Below are positions 49,079 through 59,840 of a DNA stretch of 64,000 nucleotides, one piece after another (positions within the stretch are counted from its first letter, which is position 1; each line of letters starts with the position of its first letter). Made by a program: the position numbers and the translations under genes. A model generated the notes under the pieces. That model saw only the letters and a program-made list of their open reading frames with translations, was not told the origin of the DNA and did no database searches. Source of the DNA: Chamaecyparis obtusa (Eukaryota; Streptophyta; Pinopsida; Cupressales; Cupressaceae); the NCBI GenBank assembly GCA_027943335.1, contig BSBK01001162.1:372001-436000 (forward strand), given 5' to 3'.

Positions 49079-49109
<31 letters not shown>

Positions 49110-49110
<1 letters not shown>

Positions 49111-49290
49111 GCTTTTTGACTCGGTAGACTTGCAAGTCTCATGGCTTGTCGAATCAACTCACCACACACTCACGAGTCAAGTCTTGGCATATCCTTGGCT
49201 GAGACTCGTGAATCTTTACCTGAGACTCACACAGGTCTTTAGTTGGGACTCGCGAGTCCTTAAGACGGACTCATACAAACTGTTGTAGAC
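49110..49290 (+). repeat. ACTCG-rich subterminal region of the hAT element
   Basis: At least six ACTCG/CGAGT-type motifs occur in 180 bp, including ACTCACGAGTCAAG, GAGACTCGTGAATC and GGGACTCGCGAGTCC. Clustered short motifs near the ends are where hAT transposases bind. A run of AT dinucleotides (49083-49111) precedes it. The exact terminal repeat was not identified. Confidence 0.5.
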
Positions 49291-49340
49291 ATCCAGTGAA
49301 GGTTAATACTCTTTCTTTTAGCAAGTGTTCGATTCTTTTC

Positions 49341-50097
49341 TGTAAATGCAAATTAAGTTTCTAATCAGAGTGCTAGAAATATAGAAAATGTCAGATTTGA
49401 ATGCCCTAATTTCTTCCTTTATTGCAGGCTATTATCGGGCTATAATCTTGAAGGAATTTGTATTGAGAAAAGCATGAAATACAAATACGAATTTGTGAAT
49501 TTATTTTGTCTTCAAATTTGAAAGTGTCAAACTTCCAAGGAGAGAATATTTATTGATTTCGATATCTCTCTTGGCTTTGAGAAATTGGTATAAGTATTAC
49601 ATCAAAGAGACGTGCCATGAAAGGACATGTCTCCACGATGTGGAGCCATGTCCGTCCATGGCATGGCTTATTATTAACTAATCAAAACATAACTATAACC
49701 CAAATCGGGTTAGTTAACTTTAACCAATATTATTATTTGCTCAAATCGTCGATCTGCATTGAGGAAGAATGGATAATATAACCGATCCAATTCATCTATC
49801 AACATTATTATATTCAATCCTTACTTGATCGATTCTATGCATGAATATTAGATCATTACTCAATCTGTTACCAAGAGAAAATGAATCTTCACATTCAGAT
49901 TTCAGTATACTTAGAGTTTCGATTAAATGCAAGGATGATTGCTTTGTTTTCAACAAATGGTTCTTATTGATCTCAAGAACTCTATGTGTGCATGTATGTC
50001 AGTTCATATAATGAAATGACATACATGCACATATGCACATACACAATCAATACAAGTAAACATTCTTGTATCTTACCGAAGCTACTATGTATCAACA
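49341..50097 (-). repeat. Left LTR of element B (3' LTR)
   Basis: It matches 59841-60599 with scattered differences. Near its right end is a hairpin with 13-bp arms TGCATGTATGTCA and TGACATACATGCA. On the minus strand the purine tract TCCCTAGCTAAGAGAGAG abuts it. Confidence 0.93.
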
Positions 50098-50589
50098 CTC
50101 TCTCTTAGCTAGGGAAGATAACTAAGTATAAATCAATGGAGATATCACCTAACTCGTGATATCAATGGACATAGAGAACATCAAGTCACATGACATTCTT
50201 CTTATATCCTAGTTATGGTATGTACACTAACATCACGTCTCATGATGTCTACCATAACTGATTATGGCATATCCACAGATATTACATCTCATAATATCCA
50301 CCATGATTATCTCATGAGGAGCATAATGATCTTCAACTGATATCAAGTTTCGTGATATCTATCAATGTCCAAGAGATACTAACTATCATGACATGTCCAT
50401 GAATATCAAGTCACATGATATTCATCACGATAGTGAACTAATTGTAAAGTCGTCACCTTACAATGTTAGATACAAGATTTCATTATTAGAAAGATCGTCA
50501 CCTTTCAATAATGTACACAAGGTAGGCCCATAAATCATAGAGTAAAACATATGACAAAAGAGTTTACAATTTAAACATCTTTATCTATA
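50098..50589 (-). repeat. 3' untranslated region of element B with repeated GATATC/GTGATA palindromes
   Basis: Motifs such as GATATCACCTAACTCGTGAT, GATATCAAGTTTCGTGATAT and ATCAAGTCACATGATATT recur between about 50140 and 50440. It corresponds in position to 40270-40828 of element A. Confidence 0.65.
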
Positions 50590-51814
50590 TTAATACAAAT
50601 AATAATTTTGAGACTCGATCTCAATAACTTGCATTTCAATCATACCAAGTTTCTTCCTGAAGTGTTCAATTTTCACTCTGGGGAGAGGCTTGGTGAGAAT
50701 GTTTGTTGTTTGATCACTTGTATTAATATACTCCAACTAGATCACATTCCTTACTACCATATCTCTCACATACTGGTAAGGAATCTCTATATGCTTTGAT
50801 CTATCATGAAATACCGGATTCACTGATAGTTTGATACAACTTTGATTATCGCAGTGGATGATAGTAGGCTTCAGAGGTTCACCATATAGTCCCACAAGCA
50901 GTTTTCGAAGCCATACTGCTTCTCTTGTTTCCATAGAGGCTGCAATATATTCTACTTCTGTTGAACTTTGAGCTACTAAAGACTGCTTTCTGCATATCCA
51001 AGAAATCATAGCTGATCCCAAACTAAAGCAACACCCTAATGTGCTTTTCCGGTCAGTCACACTTCCAACCCAATTAGAATCAGAGTATCCATGTAGGTCT
51101 AGACTAGTATTCTCATATTTTAGTCGATATCCAATAGTACCTTGAAAGTACCTCAATATATGTTTTGCAATAACAAGATGTATCTCTCGCAATTCACACA
51201 TAAATTGCCTTAAGGCATTCACTGCATAGCAAATAGCCAGTCGAGTGTTAACCAGGTGCATCAAAGATCCAATTATTTGTCTGTAAAGAGTAGGATTTGC
51301 AAATCTGGACTCTGTCGCTACTTCCTTTAATTTATGTAAGTTGGTTTCCATAGGTGTTGACATAGGTCGGCAATTCCACATTCCAAATCTCTTCGGGATA
51401 TCAATAGTGTACTTTCCTTGATTTAGAAAAATACTTTCTAAATTCTCCTAGACTTCCAATCCAAGCAAGTAATGTAAACTGCCCAAGTCCATGTCAAATT
51501 CTGATGCCAAGTCCTTCTTACATTGAACAATAAGGTGATCTTCTCCTGTAATTAACAGATCATCAACATATAGGATTAATATGAGCATATCACCATTAAT
51601 TACCTTAAAGTAAAGATTAGGGTCTGCATCATTTTTAGAGAATCTAGGACCCAATAGATAGTTATCGATCCTTTCATACAAGGCTTGGGGGGCTTGTTTA
51701 AGTCCATATATGGCTTTCTTCAATTTACAAACATGTGAAGCTGCATCATGAATCACAAAACCTTTAGGTTGATCTAAATAGACTTCTTCTTCAATAGTCT
51801 CATTCAGAAATGCA
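50590..51814 (-). pseudogene. Element B pol, C-terminal part: RT and RNase H
   Basis: Minus strand: from AFLN... next to element E through VCKLKKAIYGLKQAPQALYE, LILYVDDLLITGED (YVDD intact), LGSLHYLLGLEV, NCRPMSTPMETNLHKLKEVA, HILRYFQGTIGYRLKYENTS, then RNase H (GYSDSNWVGSVTDRKSTLGC, CRKQSLVAQSSTEVEYIAAS, HCDNQSCIKLSVNPVFHDRS) to FRKKLGMIEM and a stop at 50590. The TAG near 50737 stands where element A has CAG (IQLEYI), so it is a C-to-T change. There is one frameshift between 51448 and 51381. Confidence 0.9.
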
Positions 51815-51819
51815 GTTTT

Positions 51820-52024
51820 TATTACAATAAGAGTTAGTTTCTATTAATGGTTATCTATTTAATTATTGTAAATCTATTGTAAATATTAGAATCTTTCTAA
51901 TATTTAGTTTTTAATTAGTTAGAATAGAATGTTTCCTAAGGAAACATCGTTCATTCTTTTGTATATATTGATCCTTCGATCTCTAATAATATATCAAGTA
52001 TTTTACCAGTTACTTCCCGTAATA
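51820..52024 (+). repeat. Left LTR of element E (5' LTR)
   Basis: It starts TATTACAATA and ends TTCCCGTAATA, immediately followed by the primer site. By eye roughly a dozen substitutions separate it from the right LTR. Confidence 0.95.
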
Positions 52025-52037
52025 TGGTATCAGAGCG
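52025..52037 (+). promoter_or_regulatory. Primer-binding site of element E
   Basis: TGGTATCAGAGCG directly follows the LTR and complements the 3' end of plant initiator-Met tRNA. The position fixes the LTR end at TAATA. Confidence 0.93.
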
Positions 52038-52650
52038 AATACTTAAATTTTTTTGAAAAATTTATAATTTCTTTCAGAAATTATTTGCATCAAATTTTTC
52101 AAAATTATTTCTGGGTTAGTTTTTTGCAGAGATCTTCTCAGGGCTCGTGATTGTTGCTTCTTCCAACGCGACGCCATTTTTTTGGCCTGGAACCTGCAAC
52201 CTGCGTGTGCCATTTTTGGGAAGCTTTAAACACCATTTTTGGTGTCTATTCTTCAAAAAACAGTGACGTTTTTTCCTCCAAAGTGAAAAACGACCCTCTC
52301 TATGTTGTTATTCTCTCAGCATCTGTCGTTTTCTGAAAGAAAATTCCATTTTTTTGCAATTTTTGGAGCTATTTCAAAAACCCTAATTTTATGTACTGAA
52401 TTGAAAAAAAACCTGCAAATTCTTGGTGGCTTTTTCGAGAGCTCAATTGGGTTGTCGTCCATTTTTCTGGGTGCCTCTATTTTTGTGCCTAGATTTTCAA
52501 GCCAACAATTCCAAAATTTGACAACATATTCAATTTGGGTTTTTCGAGCTCTCTTCTAGGTACCACTTTCTTTTTTTGGGGTCTTCAAAAATTTTGCCTT
52601 GACGTACGTGCCTTCTCCATTCTACACGTTTTTCACAAAAAATTGTGTCA

Positions 52651-53430
52651 TGGCATCACTGACAAATATTCTTCTTGGGGTGAAATCAAAAGTTCAATGG
52701 TCGGAATTATAGCACGTGGAAGCAGCAGATGCTAACCATCTTCGAATATCACGGCAGCGATGCGGTGGTTCTGGGTACTACTAAACGTCCGGATGTCGCT
52801 GGTCCTAACCAGGTTACATATGACCAGCATAATCAAGAGGCGGTGATGCTTCTCAAGTTAGCAATGGCTGATGATCAGCTCCCTCAAATTCCATCCGGCA
52901 AAACCGCTGTTGAGATCTGGAAGCACCTCAAAACTCTGCATGAGACTTCAGATAAAAATAGGGCTTTCTTTCTCAAGAACACTTTGTTTTTTATTGTCAT
53001 GTCTAAGCGGAAATCGCTCCAGGATCACTTGAATAGGATTCGGGAAATCCGTGATCAGTTGCTTGCCATTGGACGCAAGATGGAGGAAGAGGATATTGTG
53101 GTAATCACCCTCAAAAGTTTACACAAGTCCTACGAGCATTTTATCAAGACTCTCAACATCACTTCTACAGGTGTTGACCTGAATTTCACTGATCTCTGCA
53201 CACTTCTGCTTCAGCAAGATCGATGGAAACAACTGTTCGGTAACAACTCTAGCACCACCTCCACAGAGCAAGCCTTTGCTACTAAATCCTTTCAAAAGGA
53301 TAAGGGAAAGTCTCATTCTCAGCAGTCTTCTCAATAGAAGCCCTCTACTCTAGCATCTAAAGGCTCCAAGAAAAAGAACATTCAATGCAACTACTACCAC
53401 AAGTATGGTCACATGAAGGTTGAATGTTGA
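52651..53430 (+). pseudogene. Element E gag
   Basis: An ATG at 52651 starts MASLTNILLG. After a frameshift the gag core follows: KFNGRNYSTWKQQM, then LTIFEYHGSDAVVLGTTKRP, PSGKTAVEIWKHLKTLHETS, KSLQDHLNRIREIRDQLLAI, LCTLLLQQDRWKQLFG (UBN2-type copia gag). A TAG at 53335 precedes the zinc knuckle CNYYHKYGHMKVEC, where the second CCHC cysteine is a tyrosine, followed at once by TGA. It is non-functional. Confidence 0.88.
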
Positions 53431-54970
53431 AAGCACTTAGCTGCCCAAACTAAGAAATGTGGTTTGCTGCTCAAAGTGAACAGTGCAGAGCACACTGAGC
53501 AGACAGAATCTGCCTTTTACGCCTTCGTGGCTAAAAGACCAGCAGATCATGTCAAGTCGTCTGCCTGGTACATTGATTCAAGTGTCTCTCATCATTTCGC
53601 CCACTGTAAAGACTAGTTCATTGACTACTAGCCTTATTCTGATTCAGTTATTTTTGGTGGCAGGAAGAGTACACTATTGTCGACAGAGGCAACATACAAA
53701 TTCAGTCTGCTGGGAGGAATCTCATTTTCCTTGATGTATACTACGTTCTAGGGATGGAACTAAATCTACTCTCAGTCAGTCAGATGTTGCGACACTCTCC
53801 GCGGTTGGATGTCACCCTTAGTTCACATCAATGCACCATCACTGATCGGGAGACTCGGTCTGTTGTTGCAGTTGGCCTTGAGGATCATGGTCTTTTCAGA
53901 CTTGCTGATTCTGGTGTTTCTCAGTACCTAGCTATGGCTGCTTGGCAGTCTTCTGTCAGTACACTTTGGCATCAGCCATATGGCACTTAAATGTGTGGTA
54001 TCCTGCTCTGCTTGCTCAAGACGAGCTTGTCCTTGGATTGCCGGAGATTCAGACTCAGCTGCTTGGAGTTTGTGATGCATGTCAGGCTGGGAAGCAACAT
54101 CACACACCTTTTCCTGTTGGCAATTCATGGCAGGCTTCTCAAGTACTTCAACTTGTTCATGCAGATATTTGTGGCCCTATGGCTGCTCCTTTTGTTCTTG
54201 GATGCAAGTATTTTTGTTGTTTGTTGATGATTTTAGTAGAAAAATGTGGGTCTATTTACTTAAAAAGAAATCAGATGTGTTTACTGTATTTCAGAAGTTT
54301 AAACCTCTAGTTGAAAAAGAGTCTAAGAAATCTATTATTGCTCTTAGGACAAATCATGGGGGGGGATTTTGTTCAGCTGAATTCTCTAGCTTTTGTGATA
54401 TTCATGGCATAAAGCGCCAGTTAACCACACACCACAACAAAATAGCGTAGTTGAACATCGGAACAGAATAATCACCGAGATGGCTAGATCCATGCTCGAA
54501 CACAGACATGTTCCAAACCAGTTTTGGGCAGAAGCAATTAACACCGGAGTCTACCTTTTGAACCGGTCACCCACTGTGGCGGTAAAAGGCAAGACTCCGG
54601 AAGAGGCCTGCTCAAGCCGCAAGCCTAGAATCAGTTGTCTGAAGATTTTTGGCTCTTGCTATGTTTGGATCTCTGATGCGTGACGCACCAAGTTGGATGT
54701 CAAGAGTCAGAAACTCATGTTTGTTGGACATAGTAGTCTTCACAAAGCCTACTGCTTGATCAACACTGAGACATCTCATCTCTTGCACAATCGTGATGTA
54801 GTCTTTGATGAGCAGCGAGGACCATTCATGTCGGTCTCTTATGTTCCTGATTCAGCAGACCAGCCTATGAAGGCTCATGATTTGGGAGTTCAGCTTCCAT
54901 TAGGTCCACCTGATGGGAGGGCTCCAGCAGCTCCAGTAGTACCAGTGATTCCTGTATAGACACCTCCAGT
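53431..54970 (+). pseudogene. Element E protease and integrase
   Basis: The protease region AWYIDSSVSHHFAHCKD has DSS-V in place of the catalytic DSGAS. Pre-integrase follows: LDVYYVLGMELNLLSVSQML, then [19 protein letters not shown]. In integrase the first catalytic Asp is kept ([10 protein letters not shown]), the second is lost (LRTNHGGGF, normally TDNGGEF), and the Glu region reads [26 protein letters not shown]-type, KIFGSCYVWI and FVGHSSLHKAYCL motifs complete the domain. It is spread over at least three frames with several stops. Confidence 0.88.
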
Positions 54971-55297
54971 CTCTCTTGCAGGATCACCCAAATATACAAA
55001 TGCTTCACCTAATTTTGATCCAAATTCTTCTGATGAAGAACCTGATCATAGAGCATCTCATGATGCTAATGTTGGTCCTCCAACTCTCTGGCCTAAATGG
55101 TGCGTTAAGACACTTGTTGATCTTCGGGATGATGAGCTCATCAAGGGGAGAACTGCTCGGAAAAAGAGCAAACCTATAGAGACTATCAATATTGCTCTCA
55201 TGGCCAACATTGACAGTGTGTTTGAACCTCAGACATACTCAGAGGCTAAAGGAATTCCAAAATGGGAACAACCAAGAATTTTGAGCACTAGAGCCTG

Positions 55298-56776
55298 TTG
55301 AAGAATCACACGTGGGTCCTTTTTGATCTTCCACCAAGGAAGAAACCCATTGGCTGCAAATGGGTCTACAAAATAAAATATAAGTCTGATGGTACTTTAG
55401 ATAAGTACAAAGCTCGTTTAGTTGCGAAGGGCTTCTCTCAACGTCAGGGCATTGATTACGAGGAGACCTTTGCTCCTACAACAAAGATGAGCACTATCAG
55501 ATTCGTCCTAGCCATGGCAGCTCAATTTGGTTGGCAGCTCCATCAGATAGACGTCAAGAGTGCTTTCCTGAATGGTGACCTACAAGAAGAGGTCTACATG
55601 ACGCAGCCTCCTAGGTTCAAGGTTGCTAGTAAAGAACACCAGTTACTCAAACTGGTGAAAGCTCTCTATGTCTTGAAGCAAGCCCCTAGGGCATGCTACA
55701 TGAAAATTGATAAGTACCTCAGTGATCAAGGCTTCCAGAGGAGTTCTTCAAACTCAAATTTGTACATCAAGAATACTGACAGTGACATCATCCTTCTGGT
55801 CATTTATGTGGATGATCTAATCATCACTAACAGTTCAACATCTTTGATTCAGGGAATCAAACAGAGTTTATGTCAGTCTTTTGATATGACTGACCTTGGC
55901 CTCATGCATTATTACCTAAGTGTTGAGGTTTGGCAACATTCTTCTGGTATATTCATTTCTCAGTCCAAATATGTCAAGGCTCTGTCAGACAAGTTTTGTA
56001 TGCAGAATTGCAAGCCTGCATCTACACCTATGGAGAAAGGTTTGAAGTTATCAACCAAGTCTAATTCTCCTCCAGTTGTTGATACTACATACAGGCAACT
56101 AGTAGGCAGTCTCATCTATCTGTGACTAGACCTGATATCAGCTTCGTTGTCAACTACATTTCACGCTTTATGACAGCTCCCAAGCCTGATCATTGGATGG
56201 TTGCTAAGCGTGTGCTTCGTTATGTGAAGGGCACTATTGATTATGGAATTCTCTACTCTCAGAGTCCTAATCTAGACTCAGTGGATTCATAGATTAAGAT
56301 TGGGCAGGCTCTGTTGACGATAAAAAGTCAACCTCTGGATATGTGTTTAGTTTGGGATCTGGTGCCATCACATGGACCAGTAAGAAGCAACAAGTTGTTT
56401 CCCTCTCCTCTACAAAGGTTGAATACAGAGGGACAGTTAAGGCAGGTTGTGAAGTTGTTTGGCATCGTCGGATGCTTGGGGATATGCAGATGTCACCAAC
56501 AAGCCCGCCACTTTGTTTGTTGATAACGAAGGTGTTATCAAGTTAGCATGGAATCCAGTCTTCCATGAAAGAACCAAGCATGTAGATGTTCACTGTCACT
56601 ACATTCGGCAATTGGTTGAAAACAAGACAATACATTTGCAGTATGTTCCTACAGCGGATCAAACTGCAGACATTCTCACCAAGCCTCTTGGTCCAGACAA
56701 GTTTGCCAAATTCAGAGGACAACTTGGTGTAGTGGATAGATTAACCATTAAGGGAGGGTATTACAATAATAGTTAG
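55298..56776 (+). pseudogene. Element E reverse transcriptase and RNase H
   Basis: RT is open from 55298 to 56125: NHTWVLFDLPPRKKPIGCKW, KARLVAKGFSQRQGIDYEET, HQIDVKSAFLNGDLQEEVYM, LVKALYVLKQAPRACYMKID, LLVIYVDDLIITNSS (YVDD intact), LGLMHYYLSVEVW. A frameshift at about 56123 precedes TRPDISFVVNYISRFMTAPK and RVLRYVKGTIDYGILYSQ. RNase H lies in further frames: FSLGSGAITWTSKKQQVVSL (56343) and VDNEGVIKLAWNPVFHERTK to ADQTADILTKPLGPDKFAKF (56459-56776). It is the best preserved RT in the window. Confidence 0.92.
56750..56758 (+). promoter_or_regulatory. Polypurine tract of element E
   Basis: AAGGGAGGG lies directly before the right LTR start TATTACAATA and fixes that boundary. Confidence 0.9.
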
Positions 56777-56982
56777 TTTCTATTAATGGTTTTTTATTTA
56801 ACTATTGTAAATCTATTGTAAATATTAGAATCTTTCTAATATTTAGTTTTTGGTTAGTTAGAATAGAATGTTTCTATTCTTTACGAATGTTTCCTAAGGA
56901 AACATCGTTCATTCTTTTGTATATATTGATCTTTCAATCTCTGTTAATATATCAAGTATTTTACCAATTACTTTCCATAATA
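56759..56982 (+). repeat. Right LTR of element E (3' LTR)
   Basis: It matches the left LTR but is 19 bp longer, from a short duplication around GAATGTTTC (TCTATTCTTTACGAATGTTT). It ends TTTCCATAATA and is followed by the GTTTT duplication. Confidence 0.95.
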
Positions 56983-56987
56983 GTTTT

Positions 56988-58469
56988 CACATCCATCTGA
57001 TGGATCTTCCAAGCTTTAGAGGCTGCAATAGCTATCACTGCTCTAACCGAGGTATATCGAGCAACAGGTGCAAATGTTTCATCATAATCAATACCTTCCT
57101 TTTGCGAGAATGCTCTAGCTACAAAACGTGCTTTATGTTTCTCTATGCTACCATCTGCAGCATGTTTAATTTTGAAGAGCCACTTGGATGAGACAACAGA
57201 TTTCTCTTTTGGTCTAGGAACTGTCCCAAACATCATTTTTCAAAATGGATTGATATTCTTTTGCCATAGCATCTTTCCAAACTTGATGTTTGAGAGCTTT
57301 AGTAACACCAGTAGGTTTAGAATCAAGAATCTCACTCATTAATACATCATATGTTAACTTGTGAGGTCTTTTACTCTCTCTGAATGTCCCTTTAGGTGTT
57401 GCATGCTTATCTACTTCCTGTATCATCTTTCTTGCCCAAAGTGGTCTCTTATGATTATTGTTTAGATCCTCTTCTTGAACCTCAGGAGGAGTCTGACTTT
57501 CGTTTGTGGTTTCTTCTGAATACTCCCTCTGAACCTCATAAGTAGGAACCTCTTCTATAGATTTCGGTATTTCCTAAACTTCTACTTCATTTGAACTACA
57601 TGCTCTTTTGAAAGCAATGTCTTCTTCAAAGATAACATCTCTAATAAGTTCTATTTGTCTTTGTCCAAGTATGTATACTTTGTAAGCCTTAGAAGTTTCA
57701 TTGTAGCCTACAAAAATTCGTTTTCTTCAAGTAGGTTCTAATTTCAACCTTTTCTCTTTAGGTACAAGGATGTAAACTGGGCAATCAAATATCCTCAAAT
57801 GACTAATGTCAGGTTTTACACCCGTAAAAGCTTCTTCAGGAGTTTTTTATCCAAATGTGTGTGAGGACATCTGTTTTGGATGTACACTGTTGTATTTGAT
57901 GCTACAGCCCAAAATGAAGTATCTCAATTTTGATCATATAGCATTGCCCTGGCAGCTTCTACAATAGTTTTGTTTTTCCTTTCAGCAACTCCATTTTGTT
58001 GACGATTATAGGGTACAGTGAACTCCCACTTAATCCCAACATTTACACAGAATTCTTTAAATACTTCAAAGGTGCATTCTTTCCCATTGTCTATTCTTAG
58101 CATTTTAATTTTCTTCCCTAAGGAGTTTTCTGTAATGGCTTTGAATTCCTTAAACCTTCTAAGGATCTCTTTCGATTCTTTACATTTTAAGAAGTATATC
58201 CAGGTCTTCTTGGAGAAGTCATCAACAAAGATTACATAATACAAAAATCCCCCTATTGAGGGTACAGACATGGGTCCACATAAATCAAAGTGGACTAATT
58301 CTAAAACAACTTTAGTTCTACTCAAACTATTAGGAAAAGTACTTTTAGTGTTCTTTCCCAAAGCACACCCTTTACATGACCCATTATGAATTTGATTTAG
58401 TTTAGGTAGTCCAATTACAAATTTATCCATTGAAGTTAGGGCACGAAAGTGAATATGGCCTAATCTTCG
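56988..58469 (-). pseudogene. Element B pol, N-terminal part: integrase and start of RT
   Basis: Minus strand: RRLGHIHFRALTS, pre-integrase GSCKGCALGKNTKSTFPNSL, integrase LELVHFDLCGPMSVPS, LRIDNGKECTF, YNRQQNGVAERKNKTIVEAA (D, D and E positions present). Decayed spacer sequence follows, then RT from HQVWKDAMAKEYQSILKNDV and SVVSSKWLFKIKHAADGSIE to KARFVARAFSQKEGIDYDET and KIHQMDVKT, where element E interrupts. The 57924-58430 part is fully open; below 57924 there are several frame changes. Confidence 0.9.
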
Positions 58470-59750
58470 TTACCAGATCTCATTTGAGTCAGAGGTCTCG
58501 TGAATAAGAGCTTGACTTGTCTCAGTGCAAAGTTTGTATAGGTGTCCTTGTCTTATGCCTATAGTTTGAGCCTTCCTTATGGTTGAATTCTTTGGCCATG
58601 CTAGGACTTTGCCCTCCATAAATGTAACTTTGTATCTAATATCTTCCAGAGCTGATATAGATACTAAGTTTCTTTTAATACCTAGCACATATAGCACTCC
58701 AGAGAGTTGAATAGCGATCCTGGATTTCAACTTGATGGTACAGGTTCCAAACCCTTTTACCAGATGTGCAGAATCATCCCCAATTGTAACTTCTTCATTT
58801 GAGTCCTCTACCATAGTCTCTAGGTTATCTCGGTGGCCTGTAATGTGCCTTGATGATCCACTATCAATTACCCATGTGTTGGATTTGTTTGATACTTGAC
58901 AAGACAATGCCGAGTAAAAGGCAAATTTCTCAGAATCTTGTTCTATATTTGTCTTTCCAACTTTAGCAAATGAGGCTGCTTGTTTTGTTTGTTCAGGGCG
59001 ATTTATTGCATAGTGTCCATATTGATCGCATCTAAAACATTGAATTTTAGATAAATCTTTCTTTTGCTTGGATGATCCTTTTCCATGAAAATTTATTTTC
59101 CTTTTGAAGTTCTTCTTGTCCCATTTATGAGAGTTGGTGTTTAGAACATGAATATCTTCGACTATTGGTTTCTGCTTTCCTTTTGTCATTTGTCTCGACT
59201 CTTCTTGTACACAGTCAGATCTTAATTGATCAAACTTAGGGAGTTTTAATCTTGCACTGATTCCTTGAACAAATGACTCCCATGAGTTTGGTAAACCACC
59301 TAGTGTTATTAATGTCAACTCTTTGCTATCAATTTCATATCCCACCATCAAGAGTTGATCCCTTAGGTCCATAACTCTCATGAAATATGCATTTATAGAT
59401 TCTCCCTTGTTCATGCTGATATTATTCATTTGTCTCTATAGAGCAAGAGTTCTGCCAGTGTTGCTTATTTCAAATGCACTTTCGAGGGATTTGAACATGC
59501 GGTATGCAGTTTCATGTTTTGCCACTATACGTACTATGTGGTCCCGGACTGCATTTACTATAAGTTTCATGGCTTTCTCATTGCTCTCGATCCATTGAGT
59601 CTTCTCTGGATCATCTTTTGGTTCTTGCTTCTCTTCGTTCACAAATGATTCTAACTTGTTCTCTTTTAGCAGCATCATCATTCAAAGCTTCCAAGATACA
59701 AAGTTGTTAGCACCTTCAAGACGATCTTCGAATCTGATCATATTAGACAT
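58470..59750 (-). pseudogene. Element B gag and protease
   Basis: The start ATG at 59750 gives MSNMIRFEDRLEGANNFVSW. One frame then runs to 58470 with only two internal stops (near 59690 and at 59436). Gag core: SLESAFEISNTGRTLAL, SINAYFMRVMDLRDQLLMVG. The zinc knuckle CFRCDQYGHYAINRPE has lost its last cysteine (Arg, CGC) compared with element A. The protease WVIDSGSSRHITG keeps the DSG triad. LVSISALEDIRYKVTFMEGK and the LGHIHF junction follow. Confidence 0.9.
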
Positions 59751-59827
59751 TTTGAAGAATGGTATGTAACTGCAATAACAAGGTATGAATCTGATATCTC
59801 AAACTTAATTCGGATCTTCCTTAACTT

Positions 59828-59840
59828 GGCTCTGATACCA
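59828..59840 (-). promoter_or_regulatory. Primer-binding site of element B
   Basis: The minus strand reads TGGTATCAGAGCC directly after the 5' LTR, complementary to initiator-Met tRNA. Gag starts 78 bases further on. Confidence 0.92.

Larger units (their letters stand above)
30601..49290 (+). mobile_element. Large decayed hAT transposon, split by later LTR elements
   Basis: Transposase pieces occur in the expected order on the plus strand: a BED-like N-terminus (30641-30830), the catalytic-core DUF659-type region (31230-31671), the region before the dimerisation domain (39095-39588) and the hAT dimerisation region (48601-48822). The gaps are filled by an intron containing element C and by element A. 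Downstream, 49110-49290 carries repeated ACTCG/CGAGT motifs typical of hAT subterminal DNA. The left terminal repeat was not found. Many stops are present, so it is inactive. Confidence 0.75.
51820..56982 (+). mobile_element. Copia element E, complete, nested in element B
   Basis: The LTRs are 51820-52024 (205 bp) and 56759-56982 (224 bp). A perfect duplication GTTTT sits at 51815-51819 and 56983-56987, within B's RT codons between MDVKT and AFLN. Termini are TATTA...TAATA, not the usual TG...CA. The primer site TGGTATCAGAGCG follows the left LTR and the purine tract AAGGGAGGG precedes the right. Gag, protease, integrase, RT and RNase H are in copia order, all with damage except most of RT. 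Confidence 0.95.
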
